NCBI GenBank assembly: GCA_963682175.1
Contig: OY821771.1
Span: 33,376,201-33,440,200 of the forward strand
DNA: 64,000 nucleotides
Direction of reading: 5' to 3'
Source: Triglochin maritima
Lineage: Eukaryota; Streptophyta; Magnoliopsida; Alismatales; Juncaginaceae
The notes beneath the pieces are model-generated. The model was given only the letters and a program-made list of their open reading frames with translations, made no database searches and had not been told where the DNA came from. Shown here in pieces: positions 46,924-58,960 of this stretch (position 1 is the first letter of the stretch; each line of letters begins with the position of its first letter). Position numbers and translations under genes: made by a program.

Positions 46924-47167
46924 TAGGACGGTTAATTTGGGTCATAATGACACGAAACCCGAACCCGACACTAAATATTACGATTCGGGTTGACACGAAT
47001 GACACGAACTGTAATTCGGGTCGACATGAATGACATGAACTGTAATTCGGGTCGGGTTTGGGTTGGAGTATTTCGTGTTTCGTGTAATTCGGGTTGACAC
47101 GAATAACACGAATTGCAATTCGGGTCAGGTTCGTGTTTCATGTAATTCGTGTCAAACATGCTAGTTC

Positions 47168-49330
47168 TGTAGGATTTCATGTCCCTATGTATGTATATAT
47201 TTTTAAAAGTTTAATACAAACATAAAAGATCGATTTCATATTTTCATTGATTTTACGTACATGTATTTGTTTATTCTAATATCATGCATTCCTATACATA
47301 TTAAAATAAACAAAGAATAGATGATCATACCCAAAAGTTCTCTAAAACATTTCAGAAGATCCAGAGTTCCGTTGCTCGTCGAATCGCCCGCCTATTCGCC
47401 TCCAAGTGTTCACCAAACTCTAAACAAGATTAGAGAGAAATGAGCTAGTCAATCAATCTCTAATTAGGCTTAGAATATAGCTAATAATCCCTCTTTAAGC
47501 TCCTGAGATTTCTATCTCCAAAACTTAAAACTATTAAGAGATTTTCGTGGTGATTAAGGGAGAGATTAATGAGAGAAAGAATTTTTGCTTTAACATAAAC
47601 AAGTAGGATGATGAGTCCTTTTATAGGCTCCCAAAACATCTTTATCAAGAACTATTCTTTAGTCATGATCTCTTACTTATTCTCTCCTAAAATTAATCTC
47701 AAATTGCCACATAAGCATCTTAAAAAATGTTTAATTAAATATGGAATTAATCCAACCCATGATCTAATTATTCTCTTAATAATTCAGGCAAAAATCGCAC
47801 TGTTCGGTTGACCGAGAATTTTTCTCGGTTAACCAAATCATTCAGTTAACACATGTTCGGTGGACCATGAGCTAGACGGTCGACCGAATATGCATGAGAA
47901 AAATTCTCTGGAAAAATTCGGACGATCCGCGTCTTGCTCGGTCGACCATTGCCCCATCAAAATTTCTCCTGGCGAACATTCATCGGACGACCGTGTCACT
48001 TTCGGTCTACCAAAAATATTCCAAGATATTTTCTCTCGATTGACCGTTCACGCTCGGTTGACCGAACCCAATTGTCCAGGCACTCCACACAATTTCGGTC
48101 AATCAATTGTGGTTACCCGTTCCCCGTTCGGTTGACCGTTCCGAAGACACCTCGGTCGACCGAACCCTAAACGGTTTTCCGTGTTTGACCCCGATTTTGC
48201 CTTTGTCAAATTTTGGATTTATTTCCAACAAAATTTGATCTTTTGAGGTTTTTAGCAAATTCGTATCTTATGTAATATTAAATTATTACACCCCATAATA
48301 TACACACCTCATATAAATTTATTATGATTCTAATTATGTCAATTCTCATGACATATTCATTTTATTCGTTCACCAATTGTGTCCATTTTTCACATGAAAC
48401 CCGACACATCATATGAATTCAAAATCAAGGTTCTTGTTTTCCAGTTTTGTGGTGTGACCTATAGGAGGATCGAAGCTAAATTGGCAGCAATATTAAACAC
48501 TTAATATCTGAAACTATAAGCGGTATCTAGCTACATATTATAGTTACACATTTAACATAGATGTATTTGTTCCACTCGAACTAAACACGATCCATTTAGT
48601 GATGTAAGTGCACCACTTGTGTCCGTCCCTTACCTCATGATATTAAGAATATATACAAAGTAGAAATGTGTCATCTTTGTATTATATTCATTTCTTGATC
48701 TCTCTAAGCTAATTATAACTATGTAACTTAACTCAAGTCACATTGGGCACATTATAATTTTGCTTTATCAAGGGGCCCACTAATATCATCACTCATTTAA
48801 GAGGGGCAATGATAATCGTTTGACTAGCTATCTTTTCCAGCACAAGTCATGCTCAACCAACAATTGTCTTTATCACTATACTCATTGATAAGTTTTGACA
48901 ATAATCAAATTAAGCATTTCTTGTGTGAAAAGATATAAGTCTCATATCTTAGGATCCAAGACACAGTAAAACATTAATGACACGAAACACAATTCCATAA
49001 TGTTTTACTTGTTAGGTCTATTCAATATATAAAAGTATTTTTTTCCTCTTTTATATACTCGTGTCGTCAATTATTTGTAGAGCTACAACAATCTATGACC
49101 AACACGACAATCTTATCTCGGTGATTAATATTCCATGTTAATTACCATGATTGTGAATAACTTTTGATTTATGTAAACCATTATCTTTTAGAGCTCTACG
49201 GTTAAGGACCAATCGCCTCTTCCTTAACACTTCCAAAAGATGAATACCATAATCAAGGAGCAAAATGTTTATACATCCAATTCATAATAATTGACATATA
49301 AAAGTAAGCTTTTAGAACACATTCCCTTCA
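47168..49330 (-). mobile_element. Copia solo LTR (family C) with perfect TSD
   Basis: This 2163-bp LTR, read on the minus strand, runs from TGAAGGGAATGTG (49330) to AAATCCTACA (47168). The perfect duplication AGTTC is at 47163-47167 and 49331-49335. Its first roughly 640 bp (48693-49330) are nearly the same as 61149-61786, which directly follows a Copia pol gene and its polypurine tract, so the family is Ty1/Copia. It contains palindrome island D. Confidence 0.88.
47805..48175. repeat. CGGTCGACCG palindrome island D (decayed)
   Basis: Three intact GGTCGACC copies and at least eight variants, mostly GGTTGACC, GGTTAACC, GGTCAATC and GGACGACC, lie within the Copia solo LTR. This is the most degenerate island of the five. 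Confidence 0.75.
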
Positions 49331-50164
49331 AGTTCGTGTTTGGGTTAATTCGTGGTTGTGTAAATTTGTGTCAAACATGTCATAATTGGTGTCAAACAAG
49401 TTATTTTGTGTTCAGGTTAATTCGTGTTTGTAAAAATTCGTGTCAAACAGGTCAGTTCCAGTTATTCGGGTTAAAATGGATTCGTGTCAATTTGGGTCGT
49501 GTTCGGGTTACCAAATTCGTGTTCGGGTTTAAGATTAGATTTTCGTGTTTGTGTTCGTATCGCCTATTTCTTATTAATTTGTGTTTGTGTTCGGGTCGAG
49601 TAAAAACAATTCGTGTCAATTCGTGTTCGTGTCAAACATGACACCAAACACGAATTTGCCAGCCCTAACATACAGGGGGAGACGTGTAGCATTTTGTAAG
49701 ATAAAACTTGTTTGAGGTTTATGGTTATCCGCAAGTGCACGACTAAATTTATTGGATTAATATGCACAATAGGATGCATGAGATTATAGGTGACATACTA
49801 ACATGTGGTGCTTTTTGGTTGGCTATTGTATAGATCGTGTGTAATGTCCCCAAAATAGCCAAAAACTTAAAACAAAATTTCAAGAGATAAGACCAGAGTG
49901 AACAAGGAAATTACTTGTAAAATACTCAAAATACGGTGCACCATTACAAGAAACATTTAAAGTCTGACTACATCAAGGAAAAGGAAAAGACATAATACAT
50001 ATCAAGACGATAACATAAAGATAGGACTGGAGGATCCGGTCCGGTGTACTCTCATCCTCCGTCGCCACGCACTGATCACCTAACAATGCCCTGAAATGCA
50101 ACATGATAAAATGTTTGAGTTTTCATAACGAAAACTCTATATGCCAAGTTCATACATATATATA

Positions 50165-53100
50165 GAATGAACCCAGGGCTCATTTAAGCTTAAGTGAGTC
50201 CCCTAAACGTCCACCATCCAAATCAAATCCAATGGTGGATGTAAATATATGTTATTTTAAGATAGAAAAGTGTAAAATTGGAAAATCAATCCCCCCTTTC
50301 CCTCCCCCCTCTCACGATTCTCACCCAAAACCCACCAATTCTTGAGCACAAACCCACAAACCCTAGTTTTGGTTCCTCTTTCTTGTCTCAATCTTCTCCA
50401 CATCTTCAGAGTACTCATTTTATATCATCGGAGATTTATTCTCTTCTCGTCGGGGTTCTCCTCTCTCCTCTCCAGAGATTTGATTTCCGAAATCTCCATT
50501 GTGGAGCACATTCTTGGTAACTCTGACAAATCAATGGAGATATCATCACACTTTGATGAAGACGGCAACCCCATGTGAATGATTATTCACTGAAACTTTA
50601 GTATTGATTTTAATTTTAGATTCAAAATTGATTATTTTTTACGAAATTTCACCACTCTATGGATTTTAATTCTCTTTTTTCACAAGCATCCAGTCATATT
50701 GTTTCGTGGGATGTTATTTTGCAACAAAATGTATCTTATTATTGCTAATGAGATAATGTTACAGTTCGTCTTATATTATTACATTTAGCAGTTATGTATT
50801 TTTGGACTTAATTATTCTAGAAATACATATTGTATTATTGGTGATATATGGTGGGTTTTCTTCTAGTTCTTGTTTATATAATGTTCATAAAATATATACT
50901 TCTAGTTTGTATTTACACAGATATTTTGTGTATTGGAGTTTTTGATGCATGAAAAAGTAAATATTGCACATAAAATATGAGCAATATTATGGTTAGAAAA
51001 ATGATATTCACACTGATGGAGAGTTTGATTTCTCACTATAGGTTTGATTCATGTCGTCAAAGAGTTGAAAGAAGCTCCACTTCATTTTTGTTGTATTTTC
51101 TCAAACCATTGCAATGTAGTTCGATTTTGGTAAAATGTATTTGTCGACATCATTGATTTGGATTACACTTTCAAGTTTTACTAACCAAGATTGCATGAGT
51201 TGTTCACATATTTTTGTTTTGAATTTTACGTATATTTAACTGAATTTACCTTTCTTGCATTTTATTCTCTAATAAGAGAGTCAGTATTGTAATTGTAACA
51301 TTAAATTGTTATTGTGAACATGATATAATTATATTATGATTAACAACAAGATGTTACTTTTATTTCTTTAGTGACTACAACCCTCTCCCCCACCTCCGAA
51401 CCCGTCCCCACTTGTTCTGGCGACCAAATCAACGTCAGTATCGCCTGCATTGGCCCCTGGTAGTGGTGGAGGAGTGGAACGGTTTCAGACTTTCAGTTGA
51501 TTATTTGTTTATCGGCTCGCTTTGCAAGACGTGTGGTTTTGGAGTGTGTTGATTGCTTGTCTTGGTGTTTGCTTTTTTGGATTTTTTTTGGGGAATGGAG
51601 AGAGTGGAGGCGATGGTCTGGATTTGATTTTTAATGTTTATTTTGTTATTCTAGTTTACATTTTGTTTGTCTTTTTGCTGGCACAAGTGGTTCGTTTCGG
51701 TTTAAGTGCGTAATTGAAGTTGTGTTCAGCTTGTATTTGTTAGTTTGAAATTCTGCTTGGCCGGAGGAGCTGAAGACTACAGTTTGGTGGAATCGATTTA
51801 TTTATTTCTTGTTGTTCAAAGATTATAGTTCAAGTATATTTATGTTTTTAAATTATTTTTTATTGTTAAGTTTTTGCAAATTTTTTTGCCGATGAAGATT
51901 AGTTATGGTGCAGATCGCAAGCTCTAATGGTTTATATGCCTGTGGGAATGTTGTAAGTCTTCAACTAGGATGGTCAGAGGAAATTATTATTATTTTATGT
52001 ATTTTTTGTTTGTTTATTTGTGTGCTTAATTTTTGGGGTTTAGAGGTTTTTGAATATGTAATTTTGAGTTTTGTTTGGTCGAATGTGGCAGTGATGACAA
52101 AATTGATTTCTCGATGCTGATGTTAATAACGTTTGATGAGTTTTGGTAGTGGTTGTATAGGTCAATCATGTTTGATGTAAAAATAACAAGAACAATGTGG
52201 TGTTGTTATGTTGTTCAGGTGTGACAGAAGTCAAGTTGGAAGGAGACGACAACGATCGGATCGTAGTGGTCGGGGATGGTGGACACGATCGCATTGACAA
52301 AGTTATTGAGGAGGAAATTCGGTTGGGTTGATATTGTCAATGGATTCCAAGTGATTGATCATCCACTTAGTAGTGTGGCCAGTACCTCATCATCTGTCAA
52401 CTTTGTCTTCGTATTAAGTGTTAAATCAAGTTTGATTTGTAAAAAATAACGTCTCAAATTGTAATTTTGGCGATTAGTCTCCGAAATTTGTGTTGCACAC
52501 TAAATTAGATAATTGAAGTTTGTTGTGTGTGTAATAATTCATTATATTACGACTAACAACATCATATTACGGATAAAAACATCATATTATGATTGTGAAC
52601 GTAATATTAATTTTGTTATGAACATCGATACTTGTTATACATGTTGCAGTCATCCACCATTATTTGAGTAATGTTGTTAAAAATAATTACATTACATTAC
52701 GGTTAACAACATTATATTACGGTTGTGAACGTAGTATTAATTTTGTTACGAACATCGATACATGTTACACATGTTGCAGTCATCTATCATTATTTGAGGA
52801 ATGTCGTTAAAAATAATTATATTATATTATGACTAACAATATTATAGTACAGTTAACAACATTATATTACGATTGTGAACGTAATATTAATTTTGTGACG
52901 AAAATAAATACATGTTACACATGTTGCAATCATCCACCATTATTTGAGGAATGATATTAATACCACGTGTTATTATAAATTCGAAAAGAGTTTCAAATAC
53001 TATTACCACATGTTATTATAAATTCAAAACAACAAAAAATTTCAAAACATCACCTCAGAAAATTGATAAATTCTCATGCCTATTTTATGTGACAAGAAAA

Positions 53101-53450
53101 TAGGACAAATTCTCACATATTCAAGACATTGAATTTGAGGCACAATATGTTGTATTTGTCTCCCCGGGGATCTAATTTTGGGTTGTTACAGTTTGGATGC
53201 ATTAGGTTGGTGGTTTAGTTTGTGTTGTGGAAGGTTGGATGAGACGTGACAGAGATTGAGTTTCTACCACCACCAAAGTTTGGATATGTAGATTTGGAGG
53301 TCGGATTTGGGTTTCCAAGGGTTTGATGTGATCAACCACCATCAAACCTTAGATGTGTGTCGTTGATGATCTATTTTTCCCCATTAGAGTTAGGATTCCC
53401 ACCGTTGTTGCTTTGATGTCCTCAACGAAGAGTTGATTTGAAGAATCAAA
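50165..53450. other. unrecognised insertion within the family A LTR
   Basis: It begins near an imperfect palindrome GGGCTCATTTAAGCTTAAG and includes a CT-rich leader-like stretch with short plus-strand ORFs (50278-50578, 51522-51713, 51905-52120), AT-rich DNA, and a tandem repeat at 52545-52960. No transposase or retroelement domain is seen. Boundaries were set only by where similarity to the other family A LTRs stops and restarts. Confidence 0.4.
52545..52960. repeat. tandem repeat, unit about 130-150 bp
   Basis: Three consecutive diverged units contain GTATTAATTTTGTTACGAAC, CATGTTACACATGTTGCA and CACCATTATTTGAGGAATG. A fourth partial unit lies at about 53459-53515, separated from the others by about 500 bp. 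Confidence 0.8.
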
Positions 53451-53601
53451 TGATTGGTTCATACAAGTTACACATGTTGCAGTCATTCACCATTATTTGA
53501 GGAGTGATATTATAAATAATTAATACGACTCCAAGAGAGAACACGAGTTTCGGAGGAAACAGTTCGACACCCGACTCCAACAATCCCGCAGTCTTGTTCC
53601 T

Positions 53602-53769
53602 CAGTCCAGCAGTCCCATCCTTTAGTCCAGCGGTCCAATCCCGCAATCCAGTTGTCCCGTCCTTTAGTCCACCAGCTATGTCCCTCAGTCCAGCAGCTCC
53701 GTCCCGCAATCCAGTAGCTCCTTCTCGCAGTCCAACAGTTCTGTCCCTTAGTCTAGCAGCTTTGTCCCT
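53602..53769. repeat. 21-bp minisatellite, eight units
   Basis: Units of the form CAGTCCAGCAGYCCCGTCCYK repeat eight times without indels. The reading frame stays open and gives a 7-residue repeat (SPAVPSF-like), which explains the long ORFs on both strands here. It occupies the position in the LTR where related copies have the GGTCGACC island. Confidence 0.88.
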
Positions 53770-54514
53770 ACTAAACCCCACAACACCAGGTGGTCGGCTA
53801 TGCCGCCACCTGCCCACCTTTGCACGGAAAACTAGCTAGCCCAACGTCTGACATGGACATACCACTTTGGCTGCCCACCGATTGCCGCTCGTCCTCACCG
53901 ACTCACCACTTCACACACCTTGTGTGAGTTAAAATGTAAACTTGGCATACCTTTTGAGTTCGTCAAATCTCCGATCATCGCCGACAACATCCTCCCTTGT
54001 CGTCGTGCACCCTCGGCCACCAGGAAGTCGTCAGTCACTTCTTTGCGTCGAACTCAACGTCGGTGATGCCTCCAAGCCGCACATTCTGCGCCGGCCACAC
54101 TCCTGGCCACGCTTCCTTCTTGCTCCATCGTCCACCGCCGCTGTTAGCACCTCCAGTAGTGACATGAAGAGGGAGAGAGGGAGATGGGGTGGGAGGAGAG
54201 AGAGGTTGGAGTGGGGGTACGTGAGTGTTGTGTGCTTTTCTCCCCAACAAAGCACACCAACTAACACAAGCATGACAACCCATGCCTCCCACACCCCTAC
54301 CCACACTCCTACCATTGCCTCTGCACAAGCCCACCATACCCCACATGCACACCATGCTTCCACAAGTCAAAGCACAATTAGCACTAACAAACCCAACCAC
54401 CAACAAGCTTTAGCCACACTAATCCATTTCAATTTCCACCTTTCTTAATTGCCTCCAAATCATGCTTAACCTTCATTCCATCCAAATCACCAAGGTTTAG
54501 GCTAGGTCTTAACA

Positions 54515-54918
54515 TCATGGGTGCATGACAGTTATCAGAGTATTTGGTGTATTTAAACCCCTGATTAAGGTATGATTTCATAAGTTGTTGCGTCAACGCA
54601 AAACTACTAATCAATTCTCCCCTATTCGCTTCTCCAATTGCGCTGACGACATTTAGACCATGAAATTGCATTTCTTCTCCAAGAGAATTGAAATCCAACC
54701 GGTGAAGAAGACTTTTTACATCATGAATGGTGCTCCGATTCTCTCTGTTGCAATCTAGGGAACGACCATGTGAGCTCAACGTGTAGAAGGCGTCTGGTAT
54801 TGAACTGGACGACTGGACATGTTCGACGGAATGTGATGAACACGGGGACCAGTCAGGGACTTGGTCGCAGGAGAGGGAAATTGGTTGGACGTTGGTTTTG
54901 TAGGGTATTATTTGTTAA
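54515..54918 (-). pseudogene. protein-like open frame interrupted by the family A LTR
   Basis: A minus-strand frame is open for about 135 codons from near 54918 down to the LTR junction at 54515. Composition is protein-like, with words such as SLLHRLDFNSLGEEMQFHG and SFALTQQLMKSYLNQGFKY, but I do not recognise the family. If the LTR and one target copy are removed, the frame continues open for about 35 more codons (49834 down to about 49730). It may be an exon of a dead gene or an unknown transposon protein. Confidence 0.3.
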
Positions 54919-55174
54919 TATATGCATGATTTAGTGTACCTATTACATTAATCTTGTGTAAACTGATTAAAATTGTTCTTCAACAATAAAATATGTTTAG
55001 TAATGTAAATTTTGTGATCTAAATTGGTTGTGTACCTTTTAGTATCAATACATAATGAAATGCTTCAATATTTTTGGTTCTTTTTTGAACTTGTGGAAAG
55101 AAATAGTTTTGTGTAAACATAACATGTCCTGTGAGGATATGATTTCTTTTCGAACAAAATATGCATTTTTTTAG
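54919..55174. other. AT-rich spacer
   Basis: No feature is recognised before the next MITE. Confidence 0.4.
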
Positions 55175-55844
55175 CTGAATTGTTATTCGTCGCCTGAAAA
55201 CTACTTAAATCGCTCGTGCGAATTACCATTTTGTCATTCTCTCATTTCTACTCATATATCTCGACATTTCACTCTCCTACCACCCCTCTTAATCATAAAA
55301 AAATAATGTTTTAGAGGTTAGGAAATGAGCCAACGGACGCCTCAGTGTACTCGAATCGGGTAAAATGTCTAACTTATTTTTAATAATAAAAAATAAAAAA
55401 TTATGGGGCGTCCGCCGGAGCCCCCCCCCCCCCCCCCCCCACCTCCATGGGGGTGACGTCTGGCTTAGACGCCCTTATTTTTTAATAAAAAAGTAAAAGT
55501 TATAGGGTGTGTTATCTCAAATGAACCTCAAATAATTTGAGATAAGACACCGTATAAATTTTAGTTTTTAGTTTTTTTTGGACGGGCGTGTGGGCAAAAT
55601 GCCCCCCAATGGGGGGCGTTTTACCTAGATGCTAGGCCTGATTTTTTTTTGCCGGACTTACATTACCGAATCTTGGCGCTTCGCTAGACATTTCCGTGGT
55701 GTTGTTACTGGGAAAATGAAGAAAACGTAGGCAGAAACCTTATTTTAAGAGACGGGACGAAATGTGTATTAAATGAATTGTGAATAGCAAAATGGTAATT
55801 GTTGGGGCGATTTAAATGATTTTCCGGCGATGAATAGTAGTTCC
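55175..55844. mobile_element. MULE-like MITE, GACGCC family, copy 4
   Basis: This 670-bp element has ends CTGAATTGTTATTCGTCGCC and (reverse complement) GGAACTACTATTCATCGCC. The 9-bp flanks TTTTTTTAG (55166-55174) and TTTTCTTAG (55845-55853) differ at one base. The interior has a C20 run (55421-55440), GGCGTCCGCCGGAG and CCCCCCAATGGGGGGCG. Confidence 0.78.
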
Positions 55845-55853
55845 TTTTCTTAG

Positions 55854-56199
55854 TGGGAGTCATTAACGTAAAAGAGTTACGTGTGATCCACCTTGTAACA
55901 TATGATATAAGTTTGAGATATATGTATTATTTCTCGCTTGTGAAACATGATTTATTTTTAATATATACATCATTGGGTCAATTGATGTGTAATCATGTTT
56001 TTCATGTAGCATTTGCATGAATATATGATTGATGATTAATTTATTCTTTTGATGCGAGTATATTTGCTTGTAAACTATTTATATCGATGAGAATTTTGTG
56101 TGTTTTTAGTTTTATGCTAGAACTTATTCCTTGCTTTATGTCATTGATTCAAGATGGTTGCTTCCTAGAGCATTGTCATTGATCTTACTCGCGAAGATA
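55854..56199. other. sequence upstream of the decayed Copia element
   Basis: AT-rich, possibly the remains of the 5' LTR and leader of the Copia element that follows. I could not find a matching 3' copy, so no LTR is called. Confidence 0.35.
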
Positions 56200-58960
56200 A
56201 ATTGGACGTGAGAAATTACAATTTGTGGCATCGTTGGGGACCATTTCCAAGACCATGACTCCACCTAAGGAAGGTAGCATTGTGCCTCATCGTAGGGACC
56301 TTGAGGCCTACAACTCTTGGAAGAAGAAAGATTGAGTCGCTCATATCACGATACTAAGCTCAATGAGGGATGACATGTAACTTTGATTCGAGAAGCACCG
56401 CTCGGCCAAGTCTTGTGGGAAGCAATTAAGCTTCAGTACAAAGTGATCTCCGTCACAGGTCTAGACAACTCAGACTCATGTTTAACAGTTATAAAATGCT
56501 CTAGGGTCACACCATGAGGCAACATATAACAGCAATGTCAAACATGATAAGTGAGTTGGCTGCAACTGGTCGTGCTAAGACCGATGAGGAGCAAGTCTCG
56601 ACCTTGATTTGGTCTTATTCTTGAAGGCTTGAAAGGACATAAAGGTTTACCTGACTCATGCCGTTGAAGTTAGGACTTTCGACCAGGCTGCGAAGCACCT
56701 TGAGTTTGAGGAGGACTGCATATTTGTAGAAGCTCCTTAGGCAGAAGTGTTTGCTATTGAAACTAGCGCTAAGTGGAGCGTAGGTTTCAAGCGCAAAAGG
56801 AACAATGCTCAAGAAGCTAAAGACAAGAAAGGTGGTGATGGAAACAAGAAGGAGAAAAAACAACCCTGTGGATCCCGAGGTGGAAAGGACAAGTCAAAGC
56901 TTACTTGTTTCAATTGTCAAAAAGTTAGACATTTTGTTCATGAGTGCACTAACCAGAAGGTAGTTACTGTGTACTCATTCATTTTGTTATGTGACAAGCA
57001 GTGTGATGCTTACTTAACCTTCTCTTGTGTGGATTTTGGATTCAGATGCAACCGACCAACTAACAAGGGATCACTTCGCCTTTGTGAAATATCATTGTGT
57101 TCCAAGTGGAGGGTGTATATTCATGGAAAAAAACTCAAGCATAGAAGTCATTGGGATTGGCATGTGCAAAGTGGATTTGCGAGGTGGTCGAACATTGTTA
57201 CATCAAGATGTGTTGTATGCGCTTGTTATACGACAAAATGACATTTCCATTATTATTTTATGGACACATGATTTTAAAATTGTTTTTTGTTGACAATGAT
57301 GTGGGATTGTACTTGTGTAGTACTTATAATGGTCATGAAATTCTAAATGATGGTTTTATGTGTTAAACATAGTTGATGATTTGTGTAATTATGTTGCTAG
57401 TGTTTATGTGCGCTAAAGTTCCTTGAATGTTGATTCGGTAACATGACATGATAGACTTGGTTGTATTGGGGTTGATCGGATGAACATGTTGGCAGAGGAG
57501 GGGGTATTTGGTGAATGCTCAAAAATTGAATTGTCAACTTGTGAATCTTATCTAGCAGGTAAAGCTACTATAAAATCGTTTGGAAAAGTTGTACGAGCTG
57601 ATTCTCTTTTAGAACTTTTACATTTAGATATTTGTGGACCTATAAATGTGCGCAATAGAAATGGATATAGTTATTTCATCATATTTATTGATGACTTTAA
57701 TAGGTATTGTCATATTTATCTTATTTGCACAAATCAAAGGCTCTAGAATGTTTTAAAAAACTCATGAGCTTGGTTGAGAATTAATTGGATTGTAAGATAA
57801 AAACTCTAAGAACATACAAAGATCAAGAGTCTCTCTCCGATATGTTCAAAGAGTTGTGTGATGAAAAAGGAATATCTAGACAACTCACTACACCTTATAC
57901 TCCTCAGTAAAATGGTGTTGCTGAGAGAAGGAATAAAATGTTGCTAGACATGGTCAGGTCCATGATGGCGCAGGCAAGTTTGTTGATCTCTTATTGGGGA
58001 GATGCCTTGCTGATTACAACCTATATCCTCAATAGAGTTCCAACCAAATCGCCCCCTTCATCTCCATATGAGTTGTGGACTCCAAGTAAGATCGATAATG
58101 AATCATATGCTATGACTCATTGAGAGGCTTTGGAAGGTCCAAATGCAAATGAATGGTTAAAAGCCACAGAGGAGGAGTTAGAGTCTATGAGAGTTAACCA
58201 TGTTTGGGACTTGGATGAGCTATCGCCTGACCGTAAAGCTATTGGAGCCAAATGGGTTCTCAAAATAAAGAGAAGGTGGATGAATATGTTATTAGGTTCA
58301 AGGCTTGATTGGTAGCTAAGGGCTACACCCACAAGGTTGGTGTTGATTTCGAGGAAATATTTTCACCAGTGGTCAAGTTATCCTCAATCCACCTTCTTCT
58401 AGCCATAATGACTCATTTGGAATTAGAACTTTATGAAATGGATGTAAAGATGACTTTTCTCAATGGAGAACTTGAAGAGGAGGTTTGTATGGTTCAACCT
58501 CGAGGTTTTGAAGGCAAAGGACAAGAATGCAAAGAGTGCAGGCTCAAAAGGTCCATATATAGCTTAAAACAAGCGTCTTGACAATGGAACATTCACTTCC
58601 ATCAAACTATAACAGAGAATGAGTTCTATATGCTTGACAAAGATCATTGTGTGTATGCTAAAGATCCAATGATAAATTTGTCATTCTGACTTTGTATGTT
58701 GATGACATACTTATGGCTAGTAATAGCAAAGAGCTGCTAAATCCACCAAGGGGTGGTTGTCCTCTACATTCGATACGAAGGACATAGGTGAAGCTAGCTA
58801 CGTCCTTGGTGTCAAGATTGTTAGAGACGGGTCAAAGAGACTTCTTAAAAATATCTCAGGAGACTTATATCAACAATGTATTGTAAAGATGTCATATGGC
58901 AAAGTGCAAAGCAATCGACACTCCAGTTGAATAAGGTTTGCATTTGAGCTAGCTTGATTG
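56200..58960 (+). pseudogene. decayed Ty1/Copia gag-pol
   Basis: Pieces of one polyprotein appear in order across several frames. A Gag region is followed by a CCHC knuckle C-F-N-C-X4-H-X4-C (about 56908-56950). A protease remnant WILDSDATDQ (about 57030) has DSD where active enzymes have DSG or DTG. Next come the integrase (57480-57746; core near LLHLDICGPI) and GVAERRNKMLLDMVRSMM (about 57915), then reverse transcriptase words EMDVKMTFLNGELEEEV (about 58435) and YVDD (58695-58706). Stop codons include TAA at 57908-57910 where Copia integrase normally has Gln. Frameshifts separate the pieces. It cannot make a functional protein. Confidence 0.85.

Larger units (their letters stand above)
46924..49667. 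mobile_element. hAT-like element split by a solo LTR
   Basis: The left end TAGGACGGTTAATTTGGGTCAT and the right end AATTTGCCAGCCCTA (reverse complement starts TAGGGCTGGC) are imperfect TIRs. The body consists of ACCCGAACCCGACAC and CGTGTTCGGGTT-type words in opposite senses on the two halves. Flanks ACATAAAA (46916-46923) and ACATACAG (49668-49675) agree at 6 of 8 bases, a possible decayed 8-bp duplication. The solo LTR at 47168-49330 sits inside. Confidence 0.55.
49840..54514 (-). mobile_element. family A LTR, interrupted by an unrecognised insertion
   Basis: Read on the minus strand it starts TGTTAAGACC (54514) and ends GGGGACATTACA (49840). Flanks TCGTG (49835-49839) and TCATG (54515-54519) differ by one G-to-A change. 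The order of parts follows 10226-12017: GAGAGGGAG-rich leader (54160-54210), a repeat array (here a 21-bp minisatellite), a CATTTCAGGGCATTGTTAGGTGA block near 50070-50100, and the TTACA end. About 3.3 kb of foreign DNA splits it, roughly 50165-53450. Confidence 0.7.

Noticed and set aside
53446..53839. Long ORFs on both strands with 7-residue repeats
   Set aside because: They are a by-product of the in-phase 21-bp minisatellite, not evidence of a gene.
54031..54448. Three overlapping ORFs on both strands rich in Ser, Cys and Trp
   Set aside because: They are by-products of GC-rich, low-complexity leader sequence of the family A LTR; relatives at 213-10155 and 10226-12017 keep the nucleotide pattern but not the frames.
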